Source: Plectrocnemia conspersa
Taxonomy: Eukaryota > Arthropoda > Insecta > Trichoptera > Polycentropodidae
Direction of reading: 5' to 3'
Assembly: GCA_009617715.1 (NCBI GenBank)
Contig: VTFK01000027.1
Location: 868,001-932,000, forward strand
DNA: 64,000 nt
In this document: in pieces, positions 14,111 to 25,842 of the stretch
How the letters are laid out: every line of letters begins with the position of its first letter
How positions within the stretch are numbered: position 1 is the stretch's first letter
Notes under the pieces: generated by a model
The model's database searches: none
Told to the model about the DNA's origin: nothing
What the model saw: only the letters and a program-made list of their open reading frames with translations
Made by a program: the position numbers and the translations under genes

Positions 14111-15625
14111 TTAGTACTAATATAATTTTCGATCATACATAGTGTCGCTTACTTTCAATTTCCTTCTCGTATACATTGCAAATGGAATTAGGCCTCGCCT
14201 TGAGAGATCTAGGTTCCGCGTAACAAAAAGCTTATAAATTAACCGAGTTGCATGTATCACAAGGACCAAGACGGAATATAGTCGCTAAAGAAGATATTTA
14301 TAAAACGAACGTGGTTTATTAAAATTGATCTGATTATAATTAAGATTGAATACTACCCAAATGTCATGTTGCATGATTATGATCGAAAGCTCATGCATGA
14401 TAAATTATGTATATACATATAGGTAAATATTACTTCGAACTAGCACGATACATATGTAAATGTTTTTAGACATTAATTAAAATTAAAATTATGATATTGT
14501 AGAAAAGTTTTGAAAACGAATGCCTTAGCTAACGGCGAACAACTCCAGCGTTTCTTCAAAATTGAACATCTGACGCTCCCATTTTCTCCGGAGACAAACA
14601 GATGTCACAACAGTAATTGCCTGGGTACAGATCATTAAACTTCTTGGACGAGTCGCCGTTTAAGATGTGTTACGGTAACTTACGTTGTCTCTTAACGGTA
14701 TATTAAGCTTATATTGCAAAGATCAATGAGACTGTTTTTAGGTTATTTTTCTATTCCATTTATATGTCTATAAAAGTTAAACGATTTTTCTATGTCAAAA
14801 AATAATTTCTGTTTCTAAATTTTTAATTTTCAAAAAGAGTTGGTTATTCCGCAAACTCTATTTTTCTAAGTGAACTATCGAATATGTTAATATTAAGAAT
14901 TTACTATTTAGTCGACTTATCTTTTAGTTTATTAGAGCTAAAGTTAAAATAACCTAAAGAGCCATACAAATATATTTATTAATATTAAACTTTTTTAAAA
15001 CTAATTTAGCAACTCGAACAAGCGTGCCGTCAAATGGCCATTATTAAAAGCAAATCTAACACAGAAACGTTTTAATAATTGTCAAAAGTAGTTTTTCAAA
15101 ATAGCTAGTCTAGAATGGAATATTTTTTGGCTTGGTAAATAAAAAAAGTGAGTCAATTTTCCATGCCACGAAAAAATAAACGATGATTCAATCATATTCG
15201 TGCTTTTTTGGGTAATATTCTTAACACATTTTTTTCTATTTTATCCACTTAAGAGACTTTTATAATTTACATCTACGACCAGTTTACCAGATATCATAAG
15301 GTCTAATCAGAAAGTCCAAAAAAAAATCTCTTTAAAAAACATCTCATGCGCGAAAACCTTTAACGGCCTACGCTACGCAACGATCTGTTTCAAAAAAATT
15401 AAATAAAAATACGTAATTTAATTATTAAAACTATCTTTTTATGATTATTTACTTAGCTAAGAAACTGAAGCTTCAAAAAAATAAATGGTAATAAAATTTT
15501 AAATAAATAAAGCTACAAAAAAATAAATAATTAAGTTTTATCTTGACGTTGTTACTAATTTAAGAGAATCGTAAAATTTTATTTTAATCATTAAAAATTA
15601 TATTAAATATAAGTCTAGTCCTTCA

Positions 15626-15722
15626 GACATGTTTAGTAAATTTAAGCTTAAAGTCCAGGAGTATTTTTTCTGTTAAATAAAATCGAGTCTTTGGACATGT
15701 TTAATAAATTTAATCTGAGTCT
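15626..15722. repeat. ~68-bp direct repeat, two diverged copies
   Basis: gacatgtttagtaaatttaa at 15626 recurs as gacatgtttaataaatttaa at 15694, with similar flanks (gtct before each). It lies at the 3' side of the minus-strand LINE fossil and may be part of that element's tail. Confidence 0.7.
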
Positions 15723-15739
15723 AAATGTATCTAGGTATT

Positions 15740-16400
15740 TTTCGTATCTAAGTATTTGCCGCTCGCCCTTCATTTATTGTAGTTTCCTTGGTAGTTTTTA
15801 GCTTTTTAATTAAAATTATTGATTCAGCTTTTAATTAATATATTTTTTCATTTAATATTATAGTTATTTAATATTGTAAAGATTTACTTTAGTGCAATTG
15901 CTTTAAGACCGTAAAAACTACTGTGACGGCTGTGCTTTTTAAATAGAAAGTCATTAGTATATAAAATGGAAAAGAACGGTCCGTGTGAACTACCCTGTGG
16001 AACTCTAGTTGCTATTTTACTAAACCGAACTGCTTTTTCTATGTCTAGCATTAATAATCCTGTACCTTTTTTCACGTTAAAAAAGGTTTATTTAGCTTAA
16101 CAAGTTGGCTAGTCGTTAAGTTTATTCGTCAAAAAATTATTATTTATGATTTTACAATTAAAAGATTCTTTGAGAAACAATAAGATAATGAAACGATAAT
16201 TGCTCGGAATGCTACCTTTTTTCTGGGTTTTTAAATTGAATTAATTTTGACTGTTTTCCAGATAGTGTAGAAATACCAATGTGAGAAACACGCATTTAAT
16301 ATTTGAGATAATTCATGAAAGACATTAAAAGGAAGGCTCTGTATTAAGATGATGTGTCTAGCTCAGGGGTTTTTAATTTTTTTATTTTTCTACTCAACTG
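15740..16400 (-). mobile_element. LINE (jockey/CR1-type) reverse-transcriptase fossil
   Basis: Minus-strand translation preserves, in order, YRAFLLMSFMNYLKY, then TIWKTVKI with KPRKKVAF (the WKxAxVxPIxKPGK region), LLMLDIEKAV (the DxxKAFD region), and TRVPQGSSHGPFFSILYTND (15950-16012, the GVPQGSxLGPLLFxLYINDL motif). The catalytic YADD box is not visible. Frames shift several times, and the segment between LDIEKA and VPQGS is shortened. It is a non-LTR retrotransposon relic, inactive. The exact clade cannot be settled from these pieces. Confidence 0.85.
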
Positions 16401-16997
16401 AAAATTTTTAGTTATTTTTTACGTTAAATGCCTGCTCACTAAGTTGACGATTTTGTTTGCGAGTAGAAATAATTTTGACGTCAAAAAATCACTGGCTAGC
16501 ATCTCATATTTCCGAAGGTGCGTAATAGTATTGCATATAACAGATAATACAATGCAAAGAGAGTTATTTTAATAAATTAAACCATTTCTGGAAGACTCCA
16601 CCCGTCTTTTATTATTTTAACACAAAACCGCACAACCTTTTTTGATTACATGACATAATAAGAAGATTACTAAAGAAATAGCAATTCTTGCTGGCCTAAT
16701 TGCGTTCAAGCTCAAGTTTATTTCCTCCTCGATCATTGAAATATTAACTAAGTGTATAATTTATACATTTGCCCCAACGAAGATCTCCGTTTTGGGTTTC
16801 AATTCGTGGCCCGCGGATGATAAATAATTTAATGTAACCGTAATGCCGGCTTTGCGTGTTAAAATTTTCATTGTGTAACAGTCGTAAAGATATTAATATG
16901 CGATATAGCGACGGATATAGCTAAAAACAAAATCAGTCATATTTGACCGAAAATGAATATGTGTACACCAAAGTGATCGTTTTGGCGTGTAACGACC

Positions 16998-17060
16998 TTT
17001 AACAATCCCTTCCGTGTTGTTCAATTGATTCAATTGAACAGCACGGAAGGGATTGTTAAA
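16998..17060. repeat. near-perfect 30-bp palindrome with 3-nt centre
   Basis: The arms 16998-17027 (begins tttaacaatccc) and 17031-17060 (ends gggattgttaaa) are reverse complements with one mismatch, which forms a G-U pair in one RNA strand. The spacer is att. This is the longest short-spacer palindrome in the window. It sits about 350 bases beyond the donor side of the candidate alternative first exon. Confidence 0.93.
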
Positions 17061-17435
17061 AATAAACCAATATTGTAAGAGCCACTTTAGTGTATAACAA
17101 ATAACATTCAAATCATACATGAATAAAATATAAGATATATAAATAAAAAATAAATATAATAAATAAATATAAATACGTATAAACTATTAATTTTTAATAG
17201 TCCATTAATCTATTATATTTCACTTACATATTAACGAACTCAGAGTATAATGTATAAATTTGTTATATTGTACCTTTATTCGGTAAATATTAAATTTAGA
17301 TAAGATTAGTATATCTACGTGTATAATTTATTATTATTCAACTAAAATTCCCAACATTTTCAATGCCTCACACACTTATTTTTTAAACACAGTTTTAACT
17401 TTTATGATTATTTAAGTTTTAATATTTATATTTAC

Positions 17436-17606
17436 CGATGTCACAGTTGTGCCAAAAATGCGTATAACATCAGCTGGAAATGAATCTCCGTGTGATTTAT
17501 TTTGATCAGCTGATGAATCCGAGCACGTTTTCGCGCATAAGCCTGCGGAAAAGCCTGCGAAATTATTCACGGGTGGCCGTCGCTGAAGTGGTCCCGACGT
17601 GGACAT
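17436..17606 (-). CDS. candidate alternative first coding exon of unc-13
   Basis: A 57-codon frame on the minus strand begins MSTSGPLQRR, is Ser/Pro-rich at first, and ends FGTTVTS at a good donor (TCG|gtaaat). An in-frame TGA lies three codons before the ATG, so this ATG is the first usable one in the frame. A short overlapping upstream ATG in another frame could be a uORF. The exon ends in phase 0, the same phase as the C2A exon at 22145-22262, so both could splice to the same downstream acceptor. Upstream (17607-17760) is unusually GC-rich. Long and short UNC-13 isoforms that differ by the C2A domain are known in other animals, so a promoter in this intron is plausible. I recognise no homologue of the peptide. 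It might instead be a chance frame in a GC-balanced patch, or the first exon of a different gene. Confidence 0.45.
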
Positions 17607-17760
17607 GATTGATCAGCTCCCATCGAAGTGACCCCCGTCGGGTCAGAGTGACGGTAAATTAACGCCCTGCCCATGGGGTTATTAACTTGATTGAGGCCCT
17701 AGGTCAAGGGCAGGGCGGGACGGTTAAAAACGCATTATTGGTGAGTCTATTTTGAGAATA
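17607..17760 (-). promoter_or_regulatory. GC-rich stretch upstream of the candidate first exon
   Basis: About 150 bases with several C/G-rich words (ccctgccc, gggcaggg, gggacgg) immediately 5' of the candidate alternative start exon, in a region otherwise close to 75% AT. It would be the 5' leader or core promoter if that exon is real. No convincing TATA box was seen at a fixed distance. The function is inferred from position only. Confidence 0.3.
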
Positions 17761-18345
17761 AATATCCAGAGCTGATTAAAAGCTCTCGAAAGGGGTCTTG
17801 TAATCGTTTACTTACAATACAATATAAGCCAATCGATCAGCTGAGAGTTGCTTAATAAATAAGGGCTTAGTTTTTGTTTTAGTAATGAGCGTGTCTTGCA
17901 ATAGTTTTTGCCGACTTTTGATTTAGTTCGCGTCAAAAATAATCAGATTGGACTTGTGTGTGCGTTTGGTATGTGTAATAAATGTGAAGTAGTAAGCGTG
18001 TTTGTTAAATCAAGGCTTTAATTTATTTTGCATAATAGCAATAACATACTTGAAGTGTGCTCAAAGGGAACGCCTTGATGTATTTTATTACATTATTACT
18101 ATTGTAAATACTGTTGTTATCAACTTATTTATTAAATGTGCTTGCACGTGAAACATAAATTAATTTTATACATCAACACGCGTTTTGATGAAATAGACTA
18201 TAATTAAATAACAACGCTCTTTCGAAAAACCATTGATTAAAAAATTGTTATATTAGTTTAAAAATAGAGTGAATTAAATTTAAGTTTCATGTATGAAAAA
18301 TGTAATTTATTAATAGAACATAATTTAATCTAATATTAATCTTAT

Positions 18346-19408
18346 GCCTGCATTACACTCTCTAGAAGTTGTCCGAACCGAAGTTACAACTGAAATCGGC
18401 CGATACCACACTGTCGCAAATTTTATATGCCGTCCGGACGGCGGCCGTGAATGACATTCGGACGGCGGTTTCTGTCACGTACAGCCGGCATATTTGCGCG
18501 CGATCAAAAAATGTGCCAAGTAATCGCAATTTTTAAATTGTCATATTAATAAAATTATGCTACTGATAATTATAAAAGTTTGTGTAGGCAATATCAGTAA
18601 AAACTTTTCGGTCGTAAATATTAAATTTACGCAAACTCTTTGTCGGCTTTTACAAAATGCCGTAAGGCATAAAAATGATACTTCAGAATACGAACACCAC
18701 ATCTGTAACTATCCTTAAATTTGTTGCCATCGATTCTAAATAAGAATTCGTTATGGTGTGATATTTATATAAACCGATCTAAGAAAATACATAAGGATAT
18801 GTGAAACGATTTTTTTTAACAAAATCAAGTACCACTTATTATTTTTTAATTATTTAATTCTATATGAAAAAAAAATATTAACGATACCTGCTAGAAGAAT
18901 ATACTATCAAAAATAAAATTAAGACCTTTTGGTGCCCTAAAATATTCAAAGATGTCAGTAAGAGTCTGTTGAAGTTCCCGATAAACATGTGGTATTATAA
19001 CTTGACCATGTGACCACAATGCAGCGCTCGACATGCGTGTTAACCATAGGACGCCTACGCGCATACTGAAATTGAACGGAGTTACTCGTTTTATCTCAGT
19101 TTGCGAAAGACCATATAATTATCTCTCTCACTCTCGTCACTTCACACGCGAGAGAGCGTAAGGGGAAGTATCTCACCGCTCGCGCTCGAAAGAGCAGCTC
19201 CAACTTTGGTTCATTTGACTCCGGTCCTTTTGCCGAATGTTCGACTGAATTACCCCCACTTTACCTCCCGTTTTTGATAACCTCGAACAACTTCCGAGAG
19301 ATTTTAGAGCGGGCAGAACCGAACTCGACCGAAGTAATCCTGAAGTAACCCACTATATTCTCCGTCCTTGGACAACCTTGGCCAACTTCCAGAGAGTGTA
19401 GTGCGGAC
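18346..19408. mobile_element. unclassified element with terminal inverted repeats (~1.06 kb)
   Basis: The left end (cctgcattacactctctaga, then agttgtcc) is repeated in inverse orientation at the right (ggccaacttcc, agagagtgtagtgcgga): about 28 bases with 5 differences. A further subterminal copy, aacaacttccgagaga, lies at 19287-19302. Inside are the tandemly used word cggacggcgg (twice, 18434-18472) and a CT/GA-rich zone (19120-19165). Base composition is much less AT-rich than the surroundings. No transposase frame was found, so it would be a non-autonomous element. Target-site duplication is unclear. Confidence 0.55.
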
Positions 19409-19769
19409 ATTACGACTACTAAAAGTAGTATCGTTATATATTATAAAAAACTGTTATATTTAATTTATTTAAAAATATTTACAACCAAATATGTATCAAA
19501 ATTTTATAAACATGCAATAATTTTGTAATTAGTAAGTAAATTTAAGATACCTATTTTTTTAAACAATTAAAAATACATTTACTTGCAGTTAATTTTTTTA
19601 TTTGGTCAAATTGGGTTCAGTTAATTCACTTAGATTAGGTTTGGGTTTGAACAGCAAATGTCTTGCAATTATCAAATTAAATTTATCAGACATTTTAAAG
19701 CAGCATATAATTCGTTAGCGCCTTGCTAAGTTATATTTTCTCTGGTATAAATATACATATCTATTGATA

Positions 19770-20115
19770 AAAATGTATTCGTATATGATTTTCTAGCCAA
19801 GCCAGTTATATTATAACCTTACTGGTAATACATATTTACTGTAACATAGATTTTGTAATTGAGGTATCAATTCAGGCTCGTAAAATATATTTACAAGCGA
19901 AAATGTATTTGGATAAGATTTTACTGAGAGCCTCATGAAAATATAGCTTCACTGATAATGCACATTTACTTTAACATACATATATATTGTAATTGAGATA
20001 ACAATTCAGACTGGCAAAATATATATCTTCCAGTAAAATTGTATTCGGATATGATTTCACTGAAACACCAGTAAAAATATAACAGTAGTAAAACATTCAC
20101 AGTACATACTTCTAA
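19770..20115. repeat. ~130-bp tandem repeat, about 2.5 diverged units
   Basis: Units begin with the related words aaaatgtattcgtatatgat (19770), aaaatgtatttggataagat (19900) and aaaattgtattcggatatga (20035). Within the units, cttactggtaatacatattt corresponds to cttcactgataatgcacatt, and gtaattgaggtatcaattca to gtaattgagataacaattca. The spacing is 130 then 135 bases. The copies have diverged considerably, so the array is old. Confidence 0.85.
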
Positions 20116-22144
20116 ATAGTTCACTATATTGGTAATATATAATTAATATCAATATAAATAAATAGATAAAAATACATTTTAATTAGTTATTTCTTCTAAT
20201 TTAATAATTTGTTTTGTTATTAAGAAAACGGTATATGATTTTCATTGATTTGACGCCAGATCTATTATATCCAAAAAAATTGGTAATTACACCAAATTTA
20301 AAACCAATATCCGCTACTGAAAGACAATATCGGTATTATAATCTAACAACGAGATTGTCATTAAATCACCTATATTTATTTGTGAATAATTACAATTATA
20401 TTTGATTTTTTATTTTATGTTTTTATACGATAAGAAAGTAAAATAAACGGTCTTAAATAAAAAAAACAGGATATGCTAATTTATATTCAATATTAAAACG
20501 ATCGCACAATTTATTATTAAAATATGAAACTATTTGATCTTATGTTGTAACCCGACAGGCGTAAGCCCAATGCGTTATAGCGCAACAAATATCTACCAGC
20601 TGGGTAAGTCAATCAAACATAATGAATACTTTCAAGTAAGTATGAACCACCAGACACCTATATAATTAATTATAAATTAATACTTATTATGTGTAATATA
20701 ATTAATAATCAATAGATGTCACTTTTCAGCTGGAACCGCTTTTTAATAATAGCGCATTTTTATAAAGAAAAATTTGAGTCCGCTGCCGTGGCTTATACTT
20801 ACAGACTACGCTATTCCCATTTTATTATATATTAAATAATAAAATATATTCACACAAAAATTCGTCAACAACACTTAATATATTTTTATGCAATGGCTTT
20901 ATTTTCTGATCTAAAATATGACTGTAAATATTTTCGACTAGCGAAGCGTAATAATTTTTAATCTATCTATAATAAAATTATAATATATATGTAGATATTT
21001 TTTATCTTATAACTAGCTATTGCCTATAGATCGATACCTATTATTATTTTTACCAATAAACTCAAATCGACACCTGATTCTAATTAACGTAATGAAAACC
21101 GAACGATTAAGTCTGAATGCGTGACATCACGTGAATTGTCGTGACAAGTGGCTCTGGTGTTTGGAATTCGGTCGAACACGTAAGCGTTTACAACTTTTTT
21201 CCACGTGATCAATTCACAATACGCAAAGCATGCATTTCTAATTATTTGCCATAAGAAAATAAACATTTACATACATTTACGGTAAGCAAAATCGCCACGT
21301 TTCCAGGTGAGCGTACAATTTTTTGTCGGTTAAAAAGGGTTGAAGGGAAGCAATAACGATTACGGCCGCCCGTGAGAATATTAAGATTGCGATCTTTTTT
21401 TTCTCTCGAAAATCTAAAATATAACATATTCGTGAAAATTTGAAAGGCTTGCGTTTTTGTGTGGAATTTAATTTTTTTTCACGTTTTTTTACATGCATCT
21501 AGATAAATAGGGCCGAGGAAAAGGCTTTCGATCGTCAAACGATAAGACAAAGGCTCAGAATGTGCCTATATAATTTTATATATTTTCTGCATAATATATA
21601 ATGTTAGGATAAAATTAACAAGTAAAAAACATGATTGTTAAAAAATATACTATTAAATAAATTAAAAACAAACGTTAAAGTGAAATTAAAACGTTCCAAA
21701 TTTATTTTAGCAATAATTTATTCAAAATTTAATCACGAAGGTTGTTTGCCATAAATACCTTTTAAGAATAATAACGAGTGCCTTTTGCGCTAATAAAAAA
21801 TAAAATATGAGTCTTATAATCGATCCCATAATTTCCTACCATCCCAAGACTTTCACAATTTGACCTAGAAGCTTGCTCTCATAATCGTTTTTTTATATCC
21901 TGCGCCTAACATTTATTAAGAACGTATAAAAAATTTGAAATTCAGTGAAGCGTTGCAAATATTTCAATGGCTCTTAGAATATAAAAGTTAATACGATTAA
22001 AATTTGATTTGCAGGATGGTAAAGAATAACAAAACGTTTAAGCAATACGTAGCTCAACTTTTCTTAAAAAATAAATTTCCATATTAACGGGACGCGCGAA
22101 AAAGTCTTAATAATTTACTTTAAATAAAATTTATTTTATCTTAC
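20116..22144. other. AT-rich intron with one GC-balanced patch
   Basis: The patch at 21080-21390 (gtgacatcacgtgaattg, acggccgcccgtgagaat) carries overlapping minus-strand frames without recognisable domains. A plus-strand donor-like word (gctgggtaagtc, 20600) has no coding frame before it. Nothing else is supported. Confidence 0.4.
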
Positions 22145-22262
22145 CTCGTTAGATATATGTACAGAAGGTAACGGCAACCAATGATATCCGATAGCACGAT
22201 CCCAGATCATACCCTTATTCCATACTTCTACAAGAAGACCGGCAGTTACGTCGTTGGTTTCG
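22145..22262 (-). CDS. unc-13: unc-13 C2A exon (118 bp)
   Basis: Minus-strand exon with acceptor gtttacag and donor gtaag. Its first base completes the Phe codon begun in exon 47405-47507. It then encodes ETNDVTAGLLVEVWNK, GMIWDRAIGYHWLPLPS and VHISNE, ending in phase 0. LxVEVWNKGxIWD followed by the IPL/LPL strand and SNE is the second half of the UNC-13/Munc13 C2A domain. With the other two exons it rebuilds about 80 residues of continuous C2A sequence. The conserved residues after SNE (E-x-G-x-W-L in the family, from memory) should be in the next exon, which I did not find between 1 and 22144. The intron downstream is therefore probably longer than 22 kb. Confidence 0.97.
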
Positions 22263-24224
22263 CTGTAAACACAAAAGTGGGAAAAAACATTACATAACAA
22301 GTCAATAAATATCTTTTTTATCATTACATAACGAAACGTCGCGTTTGCTTTCTGAGCAATATTTCCCGAGGAGCTTAAAGCTTCTTGTTTTCGTTCCCAC
22401 GATAAACAAAACAAAATTCGTAGAGTTTTTATAATAGATCGATATTCTACGCTCGTTCTGAATATTTTGCTATGTAATAATAATCAAAAAAAATATTATA
22501 CAATATATCTTAATATTAAAAATATATTAATAAACAACTAGATGTTTCATACAAAAATCTATAAAATAAATTAATACTTTTATCAGCGTATTGCATAATT
22601 AAAAATATAATATTTATAATCTTACATTATAAATACTTTAATGACAAACGAACATTTTTAATCCCTTAATAATACAGCATCTTTAAAAAATGGCAGCTGT
22701 TTTTTCGAAAAATGTTTAAGGAGCTAATAATTCAAAGCTTAAGGCATTTAAAATTATTTCCAGGATACACTTTGCTTAATAAATTTGAGCAAAGAAAATA
22801 TCTCGCGGGAAATAGCATTGTAGCGGCTCTACGGAATTTAAACCGCAAAAAATTCATAACGCACATAATATTACATAAAAAATATGTTTTATTATTATTT
22901 TCGACGCTAGAATAATTTACATCACATTTTTAACTAATTTAACGTTAAAAATAAAACATTCGCTCGGACACGTAACAATGACCCTTTCACGCGTGGGAGC
23001 TTTTATGTTATTTTTGAGTTATAGTGCAACATACAATGGTCTTTGCCACGCAACGATATTTTTTTTATATTTAGTGAGCGTTAAAAGAGATCAAAAGCAG
23101 CTTTACTTTGACGTTAAATTTCAAAGATACTCTGCGCATGCAAAATAAATAAACACGTTGCATTGAAAAGAAGTAGAGAGAGCTTATATTTTATTTTAGA
23201 ATACAAAGCTCAAATAATAGTATCATATATTTACACGAGTCGAATCTTTAATTAATAAGCAAATGTATTGAGGTTTAGTTAGTTTAGATAATCACTTAGT
23301 TACCTTAAACAGTAAATAATACTACATATTTTTTACATACAAAAATAAAATTTCCAATTTAAAAATATTTTTTTTTATAAAATATAATATATAAAATAAA
23401 AAAATATATAGTCTTAAGAATGCTACAGCTTATTAATTTATAACCATTAAGTTAATGGTTCAGTGACCTTATAAATTAAATAAAATTATATTTATTTAGT
23501 ACATAAACAGATGGAATTTTGATTTATACAAAATTAATATTTATAATAAAATATGTTTAAAAAAATATATATTTATAAATATAGATAGGCACATTTTATT
23601 TAACAAATTAAGATAAAGCCTTGTACATAAATAATAATAATGAATCTTATATACAATGATTATAACAAAGTTTGGAAGTAATAACATCTCATCAAAAACA
23701 ATACCGATCCATGATTGTTCAGCCTCAGGCAAGATTTCATTTTAATAAATTTGTTTAATAAAAATAATATTATTTTTAATATTAAAACAATTTATCCAGC
23801 TTAAAAAATCATAATTAATACATAAAGTAAAAGAGAAAGAATTGGGGAAATTAAAATCAGTTCTTGTTGCATGGGAGAATATATATTTTTAATATAATAC
23901 GGCCATGTTGATATTTGAGTTGTTTATCTATAAAATTATTCGCAATATAAAAATATTTGAGATATTGGATATTTAAATAAAAATAACCACAGAAGCAATT
24001 TTTTTCAGATGGCTTTACTGGCTGACAAAAAATATTTTTTGCACGCTCCAATATACTTCAGTAAAATCAAGTTACAATTTTTTTGTATTCTTATTTGGCC
24101 ATATCTTAAACTATAAATATGTTTATCTAAAATGATTTTGAATGATAAAGGCTTAAAAACACGTATTTTTCATTAAATAGTAAATGGCTAAAAAAGCAAC
24201 GTAATAAATACGCCACTTCTATAT

Positions 24225-24258
24225 GTTATCTTTCCTTATTTTGATAAAGAAAGATAAC
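24225..24258. repeat. 15-bp inverted repeat, 4-nt spacer
   Basis: gttatctttccttat is followed after tttg by ataaagaaagataac, one mismatch. A potential small hairpin. Confidence 0.85.
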
Positions 24259-24690
24259 TTTTATTTGGACTTGATTTCACATACTTTTCTCTCTTTTACG
24301 TTAAAAAAGCTCTATAGCTTTATTTTAATAATCTTAATTTTTTTTAAATTTCACTGAACTGCTTTTCTACTAAAATTTATTATTTTGCCTAATATGTCTT
24401 CGCGATGTAGTAAATAATATATATTATTAGCTTTCAAAATAAAGTATAATTAGCCCAACCAAACTATAATTGTCATTAAAACAATATATCTTTTTTTTAT
24501 TTTTAATACATATAAGATATTCTCCATGAGCTGAATTAACCTATTATTTGAGAATTTTCAATACCAAATATATACGACCAAGCTCGAATTTAATTATTCA
24601 TCACAATATTCATCCGTGTGATTAAGAAAATCTAGGTAAACATAATCTGTGATGATCGATCGAAAATATAATTATATAATAATCACTAAT

Positions 24691-24773
24691 TCCAATCTCC
24701 GTAACGGAATCGAACCCAGGTATTTTAGGTCAATTGCCAGATACTTATACCACTCGTCTATCGTGCTGGTGCA
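24691..24773 (-). tRNA. tRNA-like pseudogene or tRNA-derived SINE fragment
   Basis: The minus strand holds an almost ideal pol III B box, ggttcgattcc (24707-24717), and, 32 bases upstream, an A-box-like word, tagacgagtgg (24750-24760), which departs from consensus at one position. The 5' part gcaccagcacgatagacgag resembles an acceptor/D-arm region. The T stem does not pair well and the space between boxes is too short for a full anticodon arm, so a functional tRNA is unlikely. No oligo-A or LINE-like tail was seen. Confidence 0.5.
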
Positions 24774-25503
24774 AATGTATTTATAATTATTTAAATAAAA
24801 TGATTTTATACAAAAAATCTCTCGAAAATTTTCATTTTATATATTTATTGGTATTGTTTCTATTAATAAGTATACATTTTTAAAATAATGATCTATTAAT
24901 TGCTTAATTATTTATTACATAAACAAGTAATTTACTATTCACAGTGCAATCTTAGCATTCACATACATATAAAATTCATTTCCCACAAAACAGTTTCTCT
25001 GTCATACTTTAAAATTCACCATTTACAATGAATGATCGCTCAACCCAATTTGTGTAAATTTAAGGCGATTTCAACACGCGAATTTGTATTATTTACATTT
25101 TAAAGTAGTCCAACTGAAAGTATTGATTGAAAACCTTTTTAATTAATTAGTTGGCAATCTAAATAATTACACTTTTTAAAACAGTGACTCTTATATATAA
25201 ATATACCGATCAGTAAAAAAAATAATAAATAATATTAATGATTAATAGTATAGTTTTGAATGTAAATGTAAACTATACAGCAACTACTAAGTTCAAGTTT
25301 CAACCATTTCAAGCATATAATAAATCTTTGGCCATATATATATATACTATATATGTTATTTTTTTATAACCATAATATTCATTATAAGATTTTTTATCCC
25401 TTGTAATTTCAAAGAAACGGTGTTTATTGACGTGCCCAAAAGAAATTAAAAACAATAAGACACCAGCGATGCTCAAAGCAATAAACGCGAAATTGTGATC
25501 TCT

Positions 25504-25842
25504 TGTAAACGGCGCAAATACTAAAAGAACGTTCTTAAAGATAACCTTTACGCAAGTCTTAAATTACTATCAGGTAATGTTATACTTGCAAAAATCACAA
25601 AAGCTCAGTAGCTAGGAAATATTTTATGGTATTTAGAAATCTAATCATCCAGAACCTAGATTTTATTTTTATTTTTAGATCAATCTAGATTCTAGATTGA
25701 TCTAAAAATTATATAAGCCATAAAGCCTAAAAATATATAAGTCATAATGCTGCTAAAAAATGGAAATTTACACCTAATGCCATTACCTTAAAAGCGGTAT
25801 CCATTGTAAACGGCACAATTAATTAATTTCTTTAAAGATAAC
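25504..25842. repeat. dispersed pair of similar 37-39-bp segments
   Basis: tgtaaacggcgcaaat, then ttcttaaagataac (25504-25542), has a counterpart at 25806-25842: tgtaaacggcacaatt, then tttctttaaagataac. This is an old local duplication about 300 bases apart, enclosing the perfect palindrome at 25671-25709. Confidence 0.6.
25671..25709. repeat. perfect 19-bp palindrome with 1-nt centre
   Basis: The arms 25671-25689 and 25691-25709 are exact reverse complements around a single t. The central part is caatctagattctagattg. An exact match indicates a recent origin or selection. Confidence 0.93.

Larger units (their letters stand above)
7831..15600. other. AT-rich stretch with scattered islands
   Basis: Apart from the hAT fragment at 9040-9420 this holds no recognisable gene. 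Slightly less AT-rich zones are 8040-8530, 13195-13340, 13850-14110 and 14515-14700. The first carries frames of 140 codons (plus) and 98 codons (minus) that overlap antisense and show no known domain. The others include gcctacggacgtattacgtc and gtgccccgggtaaaaaaatc. They are listed as possible noncoding elements only. Confidence 0.35.

Noticed and set aside
17720..17760. Plus-strand donor-like word attattggtgagtc in the GC-rich stretch
   Set aside because: No coding frame or other sign of a plus-strand transcript precedes it.
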